Origin: an uncultured Prevotellaceae bacterium
GTDB lineage: Bacteria; Bacteroidota; Bacteroidia; Bacteroidales; Muribaculaceae
Assembly (NCBI GenBank): GCA_905207705.1
Contig: CAJLMA010000007.1
Coordinates: 1-64,000, forward strand
DNA length: 64,000 nucleotides
Direction of reading: 5' to 3'
Positions 8,438 through 17,642 of the stretch are shown in pieces. The translations under genes and the position numbers were made by a program. Each line of letters begins with the position of its first letter. Position 1 is the stretch's first letter. Under the pieces are notes generated by a model that made no database searches, was not told where the DNA came from, and was given only the letters and a program-made list of their open reading frames with translations.

Positions 8438-8563
8438 TATACATTTATTATGATGTATCATGACATTTACTAAAATAACGTAATTTTCATGATTGCCATT
8501 GACTTTAGCTTTTAACACTTCTAATAATATCATAAATAACTTTTCAATCAAAAACAAACCTTT

Positions 8564-9229
8564 ATGAAAACAAGAATCTTAAATTTAATTGCGGCTGCCG
8601 CTGTGGCATGCACGATGGCTTCCTGTGGAGTAGGCGGATTTGGCACGCTCGCAATGGACTCGGAAGATGCAGTAAACAAAGTGAAGGATGTTGTGACAAA
8701 CAACGTCGACCCCAATGAATGGAAAATAATCCAACTCGACTGGGACGAAGGTTCGAGCAACGATGCCAAACTCGGAAACAACCTATATCAAGGGAGTATA
8801 TATATGAGACTTGTGAAAAGCAACGGGCAGGTATTCACACAAGGCTTCAGCGGGCAACTCGGATTCCAAGCCACCCAAATAAGCCCCGACTATTGGTATG
8901 AGAAAGGTCTCGACTATGAAAAAATAACGCCAATCGACGTTTCTAAACTTGATCCGGCTGCTATCGTAAAGCAAATTGAAGATGCAAAAAAAATGATTCC
9001 GGCCGAATATGAGTTCAAGTCGTTGGCCGAATATCGCATGAAAGCCGGCGTACCACAAAATAAAGACGGAGAAGGCGAATATAAAACCGAGTCGACCATA
9101 GAATTTACAATCAATGTAGTAGAAAAGGGCAACGAAACAGTTTCAAATGCCGGCACTACTTCAATCATATATTATGAAATAGATTTCAATGTAGCTCCCG
9201 ACGGGACAATAACTATGGAATTAGAATAA
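8564..9229 (+). CDS. Hypothetical lipoprotein
   Basis: A 221-residue lipoprotein: the signal peptide ends in the lipobox MASC (Cys21), followed by a Gly-rich linker without the acidic surface-export signal. The remainder is a soluble mixed alpha/beta domain rich in Asp, Glu and Lys that I do not recognise. It is preceded by a -7 box match and followed by a weak hairpin, so it is probably transcribed alone. Confidence 0.75.
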   Translation: MKTRILNLIAAAAVACTMASCGVGGFGTLAMDSEDAVNKVKDVVTNNVDPNEWKIIQLDWDEGSSNDAKLGNNLYQGSIYMRLVKSNGQVFTQGFSGQLGFQATQISPDYWYEKGLDYEKITPIDVSKLDPAAIVKQIEDAKKMIPAEYEFKSLAEYRMKAGVPQNKDGEGEYKTESTIEFTINVVEKGNETVSNAGTTSIIYYEIDFNVAPDGTITMELE

Positions 9230-9251
9230 AAGCCTCATGATACAAGTTACA

Positions 9252-9283
9252 CCCCTGCAAGCCACGCGCTTACAGGGGTTTCC
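9252..9283 (+). terminator. Weak terminator-like hairpin
   Basis: CCCCTG (9252-9257) pairs with CAGGGG (9273-9278) and an inner AAGC/GCTT extends it with one mismatch; only three T follow. It lies about 25 bases after the lipoprotein stop. Confidence 0.5.
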
Positions 9284-9492
9284 TGTATATACCTGCCGAG
9301 AAGTGTCCATGAACTGAAAACAACACAATCACAAATCCAGCCATCTTCTTTTTCAGGAAAAACACGACACGCTCGCCCATAATCCTCGATAATTTACACA
9401 AGTAAGTTGCATTTCGTACATTTTTGTTGTAATATGACATTATACCCAATAAAATTGTGCATTTTTGCATATTGAATGATGAATCTAACTAT

Positions 9493-9732
9493 ATGAATAG
9501 GATAAAGGAACTCTTGGAAGTAAAAGGCATCAGCCAAACCGATTTAGCACATAGATTGGGAAAAAGTTTCAATATGGTCAATTTATATGCCACAAACAAG
9601 GTACAACCACCCATACCTGTATTGTATGAGATTGCTGACATCTTAAGAGTTGATGTAAGAGAACTACTTCAACCTAATAAAAATCCATATCAAGTAAAAG
9701 CTAATAAACTTTTAGGCAACACGGATGTTTAG
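9493..9732 (+). CDS. XRE-family regulator heading the toxin cassette
   Basis: A 79-residue Cro/CI-type protein: MNRIKELLEVKGISQTDLAH and the following RLGKSFNMVNLYATN form the helix-turn-helix, and VLYEIADILRVDVRELLQ is the usual C-terminal helix pair. The ATG at 9493 is used; an upstream in-frame ATG at 9457 would add a non-homologous extension. Its 3' end overlaps the start of the MORN-AHH gene by 8 bases, so the two are translationally coupled and it may regulate the cassette. Confidence 0.85.
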   Translation: MNRIKELLEVKGISQTDLAHRLGKSFNMVNLYATNKVQPPIPVLYEIADILRVDVRELLQPNKNPYQVKANKLLGNTDV

Positions 9733-12439
9733 GATACTGAAATACATAATTGTAATATGCCTTACCCTTTCAATAGTAAGTGCATGTTCATCTACGGCAG
9801 ATTCACAGTGGATTAGAACTGCCAATGGCGTATTGTTGTGGCTTCCGTCATCAGATATAAAGAAATCCTTTTCATGGAATGGAGAAATACTTGATAGTAT
9901 TGCAAACGGAAATGGTTCTTTGACTTTTGTTGATGAAGACGGGAAAGAAATATCTACTAAAGTCAATATGTTTTATGGAGCATCTTCTCCAGATGAAATT
10001 GTAGCAATAGATGATGGTAGCCAGTATATAGGTGTTATCAAAGATGGCAAAATGGAAGGCTTTGGTGTATTAGTGAAAAGCGGAGAAGTTTATATCGGTA
10101 CTTTTCATGACAGCAAACCTAATGGCTTTCTGAAACTATACAGGAATGGCAAAATCTATTATGAAGGGTATTGGAAAGAAGGAGCATTCAATGGAGAAGG
10201 TACGCTTTACAAAGAAGATGGTTCTATTAAAACGGGGGATTGGGTGGCTGGCCGACTTTCACAAACATTAGTTGATGAACAACTACCACAAGGACATTAC
10301 AATGGATATACCAAAGATGGGAAGCCCGATGGACTTGGCAAAATGGATTACACAAACGGAACATCTTATCAGGGCAAGTGGAAAACGGGACTTTGGGAAG
10401 GTGAAGGTTTGTATATTAGTAACAACGATTCTGTCTATGGCGTTTGGCAAAAAGGGGAAATTTGTGGGGATGTCATTTATCGAACTCCACAGTTGTACTT
10501 TGAGGGCACTTTTGTAGATAATATTCCAATGGGCGTCGGTAATTTGGCTCAATCTGATGGCTCTTATTATTCAGGATTCTGGCTTGATGGAAAAAGGGAA
10601 GGGAATGGAGATATGATATTCCCTAATGGAGATTCTTATACTGGAGAATGGTCGAATAATGAATTTGACGGTTTCGGTGTCTATGAATATGCAGCAGCGA
10701 AAGCGGTATATCAAGGAGAATGGTCTGGTGGACTTCAAAACGGAAATGGATTTTACAAGTGTCCTCAATTTAGCTATAATGGACAGTGGGATAAAGGTTG
10801 GATGGACGGTGATGGAGTGCTTACGTTTAGTAATGGCGATAGATACGAAGGCACAGTTCATGAAAATATTATTGATGGTATCGGCTCATACAATTTTGCT
10901 AATGGAAACTGGTATGAAGGTGAATTTGTAAATGGAAAAATGAATGGCCTTGGAGTCTTTCAGTTTAAGAAAGGTGATAGATTTGAAGGTGAGTTCTATG
11001 ATGGAAAGATTTACGGGGATGGTACCATGTATCTTATGGGAGATAAGGGAACAGTTTCAATTACCGGATTTTGGCCTAAAGATGGCAGTTTCCCCAAAGA
11101 AGCTAGTATTCTCTTTGAAAATGGAGACTTGTACGAAGGCCCATTGAATAATGGTGTTCCTACACAGGAAGGAACATGGATGTCAGGAGAAGAGAGGCAA
11201 CAAAGATTGGATAAAGTAAATAGCTCCACCCTTCATAAAGCTAATGAGCTATATAAAAAACATCGCGAAACAATCAATTGGTGCTTGACAGGTGTGAGTG
11301 CAGTTGTTACAGCGGTAGAAGTCGCAAGTGCATCTACTGTTATTGGAGCACCGATTACGACATTAGCTCACGGCGTTAATGTTGCAGTAAATGTTGTTGA
11401 TGCTTCTATGGCTATAGCTTCGGCAGGTATTGATGTTATGGAAAACAATCAATTGGGCGCAGATAATACGGAAGCCATTCAGAATCTCACTACTGAAGTT
11501 TCCATGAATGCAACCTTTATTCTAGTACCTAAAGTTGCAAAAGTAGCTGTTAAGCCTTTGAAAGCAGGTGTAAAATATGTGATACGAAGTCCTATAGCTG
11601 AACAGATTCTGAAAGGAAGCAAAAGTCTCATCAAAAAAACTTCGCTAAGATTCGTCAAAGGCAAGATTAATGGTAAGGCTATACGCTTATCTGTAGCAGA
11701 AAAAGGACGGAAGATTGAGGGAACTTTGGTTTCAAGTAAAGTAACAGAAGATCCAATGACAGCTTTGGGTCGTTTACTTACGCGATTTAAGAACCAAGCG
11801 GTTTCTTATTCTTCCTATCTTAAGCAACTGAAAGCTAATCCTAAATTAGAAACCCAATTAAGACTTTCTAAAGAAGGAAGTTCTGAGAATCTAAAATACA
11901 ATTTAAATCTTTGTAGAACAAATAAATGGTATAATAAAAATAGGCGCTATAAGAAGTATCAAAAATTACCAAAATTGCAAATAGAAGCACATCATGTAAT
12001 ACCATCCCGTCCAAAGACAGAGAATGGTCGTAAAGCCAGAGAAATTTGGGTCAAATACTTTGGAAGTGTTGATCATCCATGTAATGGCATTTGGCTGGGA
12101 CGAGCAGATAAAAATGGCATTTATAAAGCTTTGGCTGTAGGTTCTAATCATGTCTCAAATTCTGCTGAATACGAACAAAAGGTATCAATAGCTTTACTGA
12201 ATACCTACAAAAAATATCAAAAACAATATGCAAACAATCCAGAGATAGTGCGGCAAGTATTGGCAGAAACTGTTGATAATCTCAAAAAACAATTGTACAA
12301 GGGCGAATTGCCTATAGGAAGTGATTCTCACACCGTACACACCGCATGGAGCATATTTAAAAGTAAGAATAATCCAGGCATTATTTCTAATGCCGCGCAA
12401 AATATAATGGTACCAATTTTAAACTTAGCGACAAGATAA
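9725..12439 (+). CDS. MORN-repeat lipoprotein with C-terminal AHH nuclease domain (polymorphic toxin)
   Basis: A 904-residue lipoprotein. The signal peptide ends in VSAC (Cys21). About residues 98-490 are a long series of MORN repeats, recognisable by Y.G.W..G...G.G units such as YEGYWKEGAFNGEGTLY and YSGFWLDGKREGNGDM. Residues about 515-570 are hydrophobic, Ala/Val-rich, resembling the pre-toxin linker of polymorphic toxins. The C-terminal ~200 residues hold IEAHHVIPSR (A755-H756-H757), then HPCNGIWLGRADKNG and conserved His residues, matching the AHH subfamily of HNH/EndoVII nucleases. The immunity-like gene starts 2 bases downstream. A toxin role in interbacterial competition is inferred from this architecture; no type IX sorting or Rhs domain is present, so the export route is unclear. 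Confidence 0.85.
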   Translation: MFRILKYIIVICLTLSIVSACSSTADSQWIRTANGVLLWLPSSDIKKSFSWNGEILDSIANGNGSLTFVDEDGKEISTKVNMFYGASSPDEIVAIDDGSQYIGVIKDGKMEGFGVLVKSGEVYIGTFHDSKPNGFLKLYRNGKIYYEGYWKEGAFNGEGTLYKEDGSIKTGDWVAGRLSQTLVDEQLPQGHYNGYTKDGKPDGLGKMDYTNGTSYQGKWKTGLWEGEGLYISNNDSVYGVWQKGEICGDVIYRTPQLYFEGTFVDNIPMGVGNLAQSDGSYYSGFWLDGKREGNGDMIFPNGDSYTGEWSNNEFDGFGVYEYAAAKAVYQGEWSGGLQNGNGFYKCPQFSYNGQWDKGWMDGDGVLTFSNGDRYEGTVHENIIDGIGSYNFANGNWYEGEFVNGKMNGLGVFQFKKGDRFEGEFYDGKIYGDGTMYLMGDKGTVSITGFWPKDGSFPKEASILFENGDLYEGPLNNGVPTQEGTWMSGEERQQRLDKVNSSTLHKANELYKKHRETINWCLTGVSAVVTAVEVASASTVIGAPITTLAHGVNVAVNVVDASMAIASAGIDVMENNQLGADNTEAIQNLTTEVSMNATFILVPKVAKVAVKPLKAGVKYVIRSPIAEQILKGSKSLIKKTSLRFVKGKINGKAIRLSVAEKGRKIEGTLVSSKVTEDPMTALGRLLTRFKNQAVSYSSYLKQLKANPKLETQLRLSKEGSSENLKYNLNLCRTNKWYNKNRRYKKYQKLPKLQIEAHHVIPSRPKTENGRKAREIWVKYFGSVDHPCNGIWLGRADKNGIYKALAVGSNHVSNSAEYEQKVSIALLNTYKKYQKQYANNPEIVRQVLAETVDNLKKQLYKGELPIGSDSHTVHTAWSIFKSKNNPGIISNAAQNIMVPILNLATR

Positions 12440-12440
12440 T

Positions 12441-12974
12441 ATGGAAATCTATCAACTATCATTTGATTATAGCTATGCTTTAGCTGATGTCGTAGAATCG
12501 CTTGATGGAGCGGATTCTTTGGAACTTTGTGTTGAAAGGACGGAGCTAATGGATAAGTTTAGATATGGGTGGCTTACTAATGAATCTACGAAAATCCCGG
12601 ATTTTGTAATCATTATGTCAAATATGTTGGGTTGCAGAACAGAAATCGCTAATGAAGTCAAAAACTTGTTTTCACATTTAGCTCTAAACCCGATAACGGT
12701 TGGAACTGACAACTATGTTTTGTTCTCAGATATAGCATCCCTCTCTGATTGCCTCAATCTGAAGAAATCCAAAATTACGAGATTTTCTAATGGCGATATA
12801 ATGGATGTGCCAACTCCTGTGTTTTTACAAGGCAGTTATCCTATTTTATTCAAAGTTAAAGAAATGCCATCTACCTATTTTTGTACGCAAGAGTTCAAAG
12901 ACTTGATAGATGCCCATTCATATACAGGCTTAATATTTGAAGAACGTAAAATTAAATCGAAATCATGGTTTTAA
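12441..12974 (+). CDS. Probable immunity protein of the MORN-AHH toxin
   Basis: A 177-residue soluble protein without signal peptide, starting 2 bases after the toxin gene. The C-terminal part (FCTQEFKDLIDAHSYTGLIF) resembles the DUF1629/Imm43-type immunity family, in which a Phe-rich strand precedes a conserved helix and a Gly-Leu-x-Phe strand; this is recognition from memory. Position directly after a nuclease-tipped toxin is the strongest evidence. Being cytoplasmic, it would protect against a DNA- or RNA-cleaving domain. Confidence 0.7.
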   Translation: MEIYQLSFDYSYALADVVESLDGADSLELCVERTELMDKFRYGWLTNESTKIPDFVIIMSNMLGCRTEIANEVKNLFSHLALNPITVGTDNYVLFSDIASLSDCLNLKKSKITRFSNGDIMDVPTPVFLQGSYPILFKVKEMPSTYFCTQEFKDLIDAHSYTGLIFEERKIKSKSWF

Positions 12975-12985
12975 AATTTACCAAT

Positions 12986-13750
12986 ATGGAAGAGAAAAAA
13001 CAACAAAAGCAAATGTCGGGCACTCAACAGAGTGTTGAATGTTCGAAATGTCACAAACAAGTGTCATCAACGGATGGAGTTCAAAAGCCAAATGGCTTTG
13101 TATGCAATGAGTGTATAACCAAAAGGAAAAGACAGACCCTATTAGCGGCTATTGGTACTGTAGTTGTTGTGGCGGCTATTCTCGCTTGGATATTTTCAGG
13201 TGATAGCAAGAGAACCGGAGAAGGGTTCGAAGGAGTTGGAGAAATACAAGACTCTGTATCTTTATCGGTAAATACCAATGAAGTAAAGTTTGATTTATCA
13301 ACAGCAACAGCGGTAAGTTCCACCATATCAACGCAAGCACCGATTTCAAATTTGGCTGATTTCAAAAATGTATTTGCAAAAAATGTAGCTGATGCAACTG
13401 GCAAGAACGCAAAAGACATCGTTATTCCATCTGTCAGTCCACTGTTTGAAATTAATACAGATCATTTTATAAATGATGGTGAAGCATTGGTTCGAGAGTT
13501 TGCCGCAGTCTATAATAAGACAAACAAAGAAGCGACCATTTTTGTTGAAGGTTTCACTTGTGACCTCGGTGGAGTTAATCTGAATAATAAATTGTCAGAA
13601 GTACGAGCAGAGACTGTTAAGAAGGTATTGGTTGATGCTGGTATTCCTGAAAACAAGATTGAGGTTAAATGGTATGGTAAATCGCGCTTTAATGAATTCA
13701 AATATTCAGATAAAAGCGAATATCGTCGAGTGATATTATCCGTAAAATAA
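12986..13750 (+). CDS. Zinc-ribbon, membrane-anchored OmpA-domain protein
   Basis: A 254-residue protein with an unusual order of parts. An N-terminal CSKCHK ... CNEC pair of CxxC motifs forms a zinc ribbon; a membrane segment follows (LLAAIGTVVVVAAILAWIF); a linker of about 70 residues leads to a C-terminal OmpA peptidoglycan-binding domain (LFEINTDHFINDGEALVREF, VEGFTCDLG, LSEVRAETVKKVL). The ribbon would be cytoplasmic and the OmpA domain periplasmic. I use the ATG at 12986; an ATG at 12965 overlapping the immunity gene is possible. Its role beside the toxin is unknown; envelope anchoring or assembly is a guess. Confidence 0.8.
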   Translation: MEEKKQQKQMSGTQQSVECSKCHKQVSSTDGVQKPNGFVCNECITKRKRQTLLAAIGTVVVVAAILAWIFSGDSKRTGEGFEGVGEIQDSVSLSVNTNEVKFDLSTATAVSSTISTQAPISNLADFKNVFAKNVADATGKNAKDIVIPSVSPLFEINTDHFINDGEALVREFAAVYNKTNKEATIFVEGFTCDLGGVNLNNKLSEVRAETVKKVLVDAGIPENKIEVKWYGKSRFNEFKYSDKSEYRRVILSVK

Positions 13751-13791
13751 TTGATAGATTAAAGAAAAACACTTTTTTAAATTGTCATTTC

Positions 13792-13822
13792 TTGGAATTA
13801 TGCTCCCGAAACATTATGTTTG
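13792..13822 (+). promoter_or_regulatory. Promoter of the AAA ATPase gene
   Basis: TTG at 13792-13794, a 20-base spacer, and TATGTTTG at 13815-13822, an exact match to TAnnTTTG. The start codon lies 22 bases further. Confidence 0.6.
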
Positions 13823-13843
13823 TACTGCATAATTATCTTGAAC

Positions 13844-15217
13844 ATGAAATTTGTCGACAGAGTGGATGAAACCACTCGCTTGAAAAATACCCTTGCACGG
13901 AACAAATCCTCATTGGTTGTAATATATGGCCGAAGAAGATTAGGTAAATCAACGCTCATAAAACGAGTGCTGACCGATAATGATATATATTTTTTGGCCG
14001 ACCGGTCGGAAAAACAACATCAAATATCATTGCTTGCAAAAATTTCCGCACTAAAATTCCCGGATTTTGATAAACTTACATATCCCGACTGGGAGTCTCT
14101 ATTGCGAGCTATAAACTATCGCACAAACAATAGCTTCACGCTATGCTTAGACGAATTCCCATATCTTGTGGAACAAACACCAGAATTACCATCAATTCTT
14201 CAAAAATTGCTTGATGAAAAATCATTGAAATATAACATTGTTGTATGTGGTTCATCTCAAAACATGATGTATGGATTGTTCCTTGATTCTACAGCACCAC
14301 TTTACGGCCGTGCCGATGTGATTATGAAACTTTCACCCATACGATTGTCATACATGCAAGATGCATTGGGATTTAATGCGACAAGTGCCGTAGAAGAATA
14401 TGCAGTGTGGGGCGGTGTACCTCGATATTGGGAATTGAGGGAAAACAATTCATCACTTGCAGACGCTTTATGGGGAAATGTACTGTCGGTAAACGGAACG
14501 CTCTATGAAGAACCCGTGAAACTTTTCCAAGATGATGTAAAAGACATTGTAAAGACAGCAACTATAATGTCATACATTGGAAGTGGAGCCAATCGACTTT
14601 CTGAAATTGCCTCTCGTTGTAATGAACCATCCACAAATCTTTCCCGCCCTTTGAAAAAGCTCGTTGATCTTGGGTTCTTGGAACGTGAAGTTCCTTTCGG
14701 CACTGATGAAAAAAGCTCAAAAAAAAGTTTGTACAAGATAGTCGATCCGTTTATGGCATTTTATTATCAATTTGTCGTGCCCAACCGCTCATTCATTGAA
14801 CTTGACCGCCGTCTTCCTATTGAGCAAACATTGAACTTGCATTTTTCTGAATATGTAAGCATGCAATGGGAAAAAATTTGTCGAGATGCCGTAACAGGAA
14901 ATCTAATAAACGGGATACTGTATAATAAAGCAAATCGATGGTGGGGTTCGGTAATAAACGAAAACGGCAAATCAGAGCAAGTTGAATTTGATGTAATGGC
15001 CGAATCGCTTGACAAAAAATATTTGCTCGTTGGAGAATGCAAATGGACTACTCAAGAGAATGGCAAACTGCTCACCACTGATTTGATCCGAAAGGCAAAC
15101 ATGCTGCCATTTGCGAAAAAATACACTATTGTACCATTATTGTTCCTCAAAAATGAACCAAAGGACAACATTGGAAATGCAATTCTCCCCGAGAATGTGA
15201 TAGAATTGTCGAAGTGA
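13844..15217 (+). CDS. AAA ATPase with C-terminal DUF234 (PD-(D/E)xK-like) domain
   Basis: A 457-residue protein of the archaeal-type ATPase family. Walker A is YGRRRLGKSTLI near residue 30, Walker B is FTLCLDEFPYL, and a sensor-like VVCGSSQNMM follows. A winged helix (SEIASRCNEPSTNLSRPLKK) leads to the DUF234 tail, where FDVMAESLDKKYLLVGECKW has the D...ExK arrangement of restriction-type nucleases. The ATG at 13844 is chosen because it follows a good promoter. Members are widespread in Bacteroidales and of unknown function; some associate with mobile regions. It follows the toxin cassette but has its own promoter. Confidence 0.88.
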   Translation: MKFVDRVDETTRLKNTLARNKSSLVVIYGRRRLGKSTLIKRVLTDNDIYFLADRSEKQHQISLLAKISALKFPDFDKLTYPDWESLLRAINYRTNNSFTLCLDEFPYLVEQTPELPSILQKLLDEKSLKYNIVVCGSSQNMMYGLFLDSTAPLYGRADVIMKLSPIRLSYMQDALGFNATSAVEEYAVWGGVPRYWELRENNSSLADALWGNVLSVNGTLYEEPVKLFQDDVKDIVKTATIMSYIGSGANRLSEIASRCNEPSTNLSRPLKKLVDLGFLEREVPFGTDEKSSKKSLYKIVDPFMAFYYQFVVPNRSFIELDRRLPIEQTLNLHFSEYVSMQWEKICRDAVTGNLINGILYNKANRWWGSVINENGKSEQVEFDVMAESLDKKYLLVGECKWTTQENGKLLTTDLIRKANMLPFAKKYTIVPLLFLKNEPKDNIGNAILPENVIELSK

Positions 15218-15357
15218 AATTGGCTGACACACGTTTTTCTACACACATTAAAATCCTAATATTCATTACAACCTCACACAAGGCAAAATGAGCGACGCTA
15301 TGTCGATAGTTTTTAGTACCTTTACCAAAACATCAATACATTGACACAAGATCTTTT

Positions 15358-16473
15358 ATGAAAAACTTATCTTTCCTCCTGTTATTCATCTCATTGGCTG
15401 CACTACAAATGTCGGCGGCATTGCCCGATTCGACTTTGCGACGTTATGCCACCCAAATGCTCATGGTGGGCTTCAGAGGCGACAGCATTACCTGCACGAG
15501 CGATGCTGCACGCTATATTCGCGACTTGAAGGTGGGCGGTATAATCCTGTTTGACGTAGACTTGACCGGCTCGGCAAAAATAGGTTCTCGTAACATCACT
15601 TCGCGCGAACAACTGAAAAAACTCACATCCGACCTGCGCAGTTATGCCGACTACGACCTACTGATAGCAGTAGATCAAGAAGGAGGCAGAGTGTGCCGAT
15701 TAAAAACCGAGTACGGCTTCAATCCTACCGTATCGGCCGAACACCTTGGAAAGATTGACAACCGCGACACCACAAGCCACTATGCAGCAAAAATAGCCGC
15801 CGAGATGGCCGACGTGGGCTTAAACGTAAACCTTGCACCCGACATAGATGTGAATACCAATCCCGAATGTCCCGTAATAAGCAAATTGCACCGTAGCTTT
15901 TCGTCCGACACCGCCGTTGTGGCTCGCAATGCCGAATGGTTTATCGACGAGCATCACTCTCGCGGCATATTGTGTGCCGTAAAGCACTTTCCGGGACACG
16001 GCAGCGCAACAGCCGACTCCCATTACGGATTGACCGATGTGACCAAAACGTGGCATCCGTCGGAACTTGCCCCGTTCAAGTACTTGATAAACAAAGGGAA
16101 AATCGACATGGTAATGACAGCACATATCTTCAACCGTAACTTCGACAACGATTATCCTGCAACTCTATCAAAAACCATAATCAACGATTTATTACGGCAC
16201 CAACTCGGATATGACGGCATAGTGCTGACCGATGACATGTACATGCAAGGCATTATCGACAATTATGACATAAGACACGCCATCATCCTTGCGATCAACG
16301 CAGGAGCCGACATGCTTATCCTCGGCAACAACATTTCGACTGGATTTGAGCCTGACCGACCCTTTAAAATAGTAAACATGATTATAGATGCCGTAAAAAA
16401 GGGTGAAATAAATGAAAACCGCATAATCGAGTCGCATGAAAGGATAGAACGCCTTAAAGAAAAGCTGTTTTAA
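15358..16473 (+). CDS. Exported GH3 beta-N-acetylhexosaminidase-like glycosidase
   Basis: A 371-residue exported enzyme of glycoside hydrolase family 3, N-terminal domain only, as in NagZ. The signal peptide covers about residues 1-21. K209-H210-F211-P212-G213-H214-G215 and the following DSH give the His/Asp acid-base dyad of NagZ-type enzymes; LTDDM (about D292) carries the nucleophile. AVDQEGGRV is the other family signature. The single-domain form suggests cleavage of GlcNAc-MurNAc in peptidoglycan turnover, in the periplasm; exact substrate is inferred. Confidence 0.88.
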   Translation: MKNLSFLLLFISLAALQMSAALPDSTLRRYATQMLMVGFRGDSITCTSDAARYIRDLKVGGIILFDVDLTGSAKIGSRNITSREQLKKLTSDLRSYADYDLLIAVDQEGGRVCRLKTEYGFNPTVSAEHLGKIDNRDTTSHYAAKIAAEMADVGLNVNLAPDIDVNTNPECPVISKLHRSFSSDTAVVARNAEWFIDEHHSRGILCAVKHFPGHGSATADSHYGLTDVTKTWHPSELAPFKYLINKGKIDMVMTAHIFNRNFDNDYPATLSKTIINDLLRHQLGYDGIVLTDDMYMQGIIDNYDIRHAIILAINAGADMLILGNNISTGFEPDRPFKIVNMIIDAVKKGEINENRIIESHERIERLKEKLF

Positions 16474-16665
16474 ATAATCATATTCCGTGATTTTACATAT
16501 TAGTATCATGTAAATATGCAATTCAGGTAAATTTAATATTTAAAATTATACTATTTTTGTAACCGTCAGTAACACTTTCAACTTGTAAGACATCTCTTGA
16601 GTGCTGCAGTGTAACATCATGCAAGCGATTGCAAACTTTATCAACGTTTTTATATAATCAACCTT

Positions 16666-17607
16666 ATGAACAGACATTTATCCAGATTAAAAGCATTATT
16701 GCCCACATTGGCATTAATAACCTGCATGTCGGTATCTTGCGTTGAAGATGAAAAAAATCCATTCGACAGGACCGAAACAATCGATGGCGAGACCTTCGAT
16801 GTAAAACTACCAATGTATGGCAATTTCATAATCGGGTCGGAAATAACTTTGAAAGGGTCGGGATTTACCGACAAAGACCGCATCACAGTCTCCAACAGAT
16901 ACAATTACGCGCAAGGCATACAAGCCGAACCCATTGAAGCAAGAATTACCTCGACCACAAATGAGGAACTTAAATTCATAATACCTTCGGGCATTTACGT
17001 CCCCGATGACATAGACGTTTCAATAACAAGAAACAATGCCACTTTCAATATAGGCCATATCTCGGTTAATTCGATAAGCTGGAACATTAATTCCCAAATT
17101 TTTGAAAAATACACGGCGACTTCATTTAATTTTTATGTTTACGACACTTCATCGCTGAATTCCGATAAAGTATATGTGCAATCAATAGCCCTCGATGGAG
17201 AAACTCTGGCAGAACCTCGAATAGAATTGCCCGTAACCTCCTATACCGAGTCAAACGATGTTACAACCGACTTTGCTTACATGACCGAAATCGTGCGCGT
17301 CATGTACGAGCATAACGGAGAAATTGCACTTGAAGAAATATTCCACACCGGCAGCTATTTCAATTATTACTTCTCAGTGCTGCAAGGCGAAACTGTCAAC
17401 ATCGATTGGCCGGGCTTCATCGCCGGAGACCAAATAGCGCTCAAAAGCCTTGACAGTCCGATGATAATTGCGTCTACAATCAAAGAGCCGGGCGAACCTG
17501 CAACATTTCAAGTGCCACAAAGTTCTACGCCTAAATCCTATAGGATATTTCTACTGCGTGGCGGCGTAGAATGCGCCGAATTCGGACAAGTTGATGTATT
17601 AAACTAA
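16666..17607 (+). CDS. Probable surface lipoprotein with TIG-like domain
   Basis: A 313-residue lipoprotein: lipobox SVSC (about Cys25) followed by VEDEKN, an acidic stretch like the Bacteroidetes lipoprotein export signal. A beta-rich segment (GSEITLKGSGFTDKDRITV) resembles an IPT/TIG fold as in surface glycan-binding proteins. No catalytic motif is seen. It is followed after 35 bases by a barrel-protein gene, suggesting a two-gene envelope operon. Specific function unknown. Confidence 0.75.
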   Translation: MNRHLSRLKALLPTLALITCMSVSCVEDEKNPFDRTETIDGETFDVKLPMYGNFIIGSEITLKGSGFTDKDRITVSNRYNYAQGIQAEPIEARITSTTNEELKFIIPSGIYVPDDIDVSITRNNATFNIGHISVNSISWNINSQIFEKYTATSFNFYVYDTSSLNSDKVYVQSIALDGETLAEPRIELPVTSYTESNDVTTDFAYMTEIVRVMYEHNGEIALEEIFHTGSYFNYYFSVLQGETVNIDWPGFIAGDQIALKSLDSPMIIASTIKEPGEPATFQVPQSSTPKSYRIFLLRGGVECAEFGQVDVLN

Positions 17608-17642
17608 TTTGTATACCACATTAATATTTCACAGAATAAATC

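Larger units (their letters stand above)
9493..13750 (+). other. Putative acquired toxin cassette
   Basis: Four tightly packed same-strand genes (8-base overlap, 2-base gap, 11-base gap): XRE regulator, MORN-AHH lipoprotein, immunity-like protein, zinc-ribbon OmpA protein. Base use differs from neighbours: the line 10141-10200 has 19 G and 5 C on the + strand, whereas surrounding + strand lines have C at or above G. No integrase, tRNA junction or direct repeats at the ends were found. Confidence 0.6.

Noticed and set aside
9240..15240. Integrase, IS element or att-site repeats bounding the cassette
   Set aside because: No transposase or integrase frame, no terminal inverted repeats, and no matched direct repeats were found at either side.
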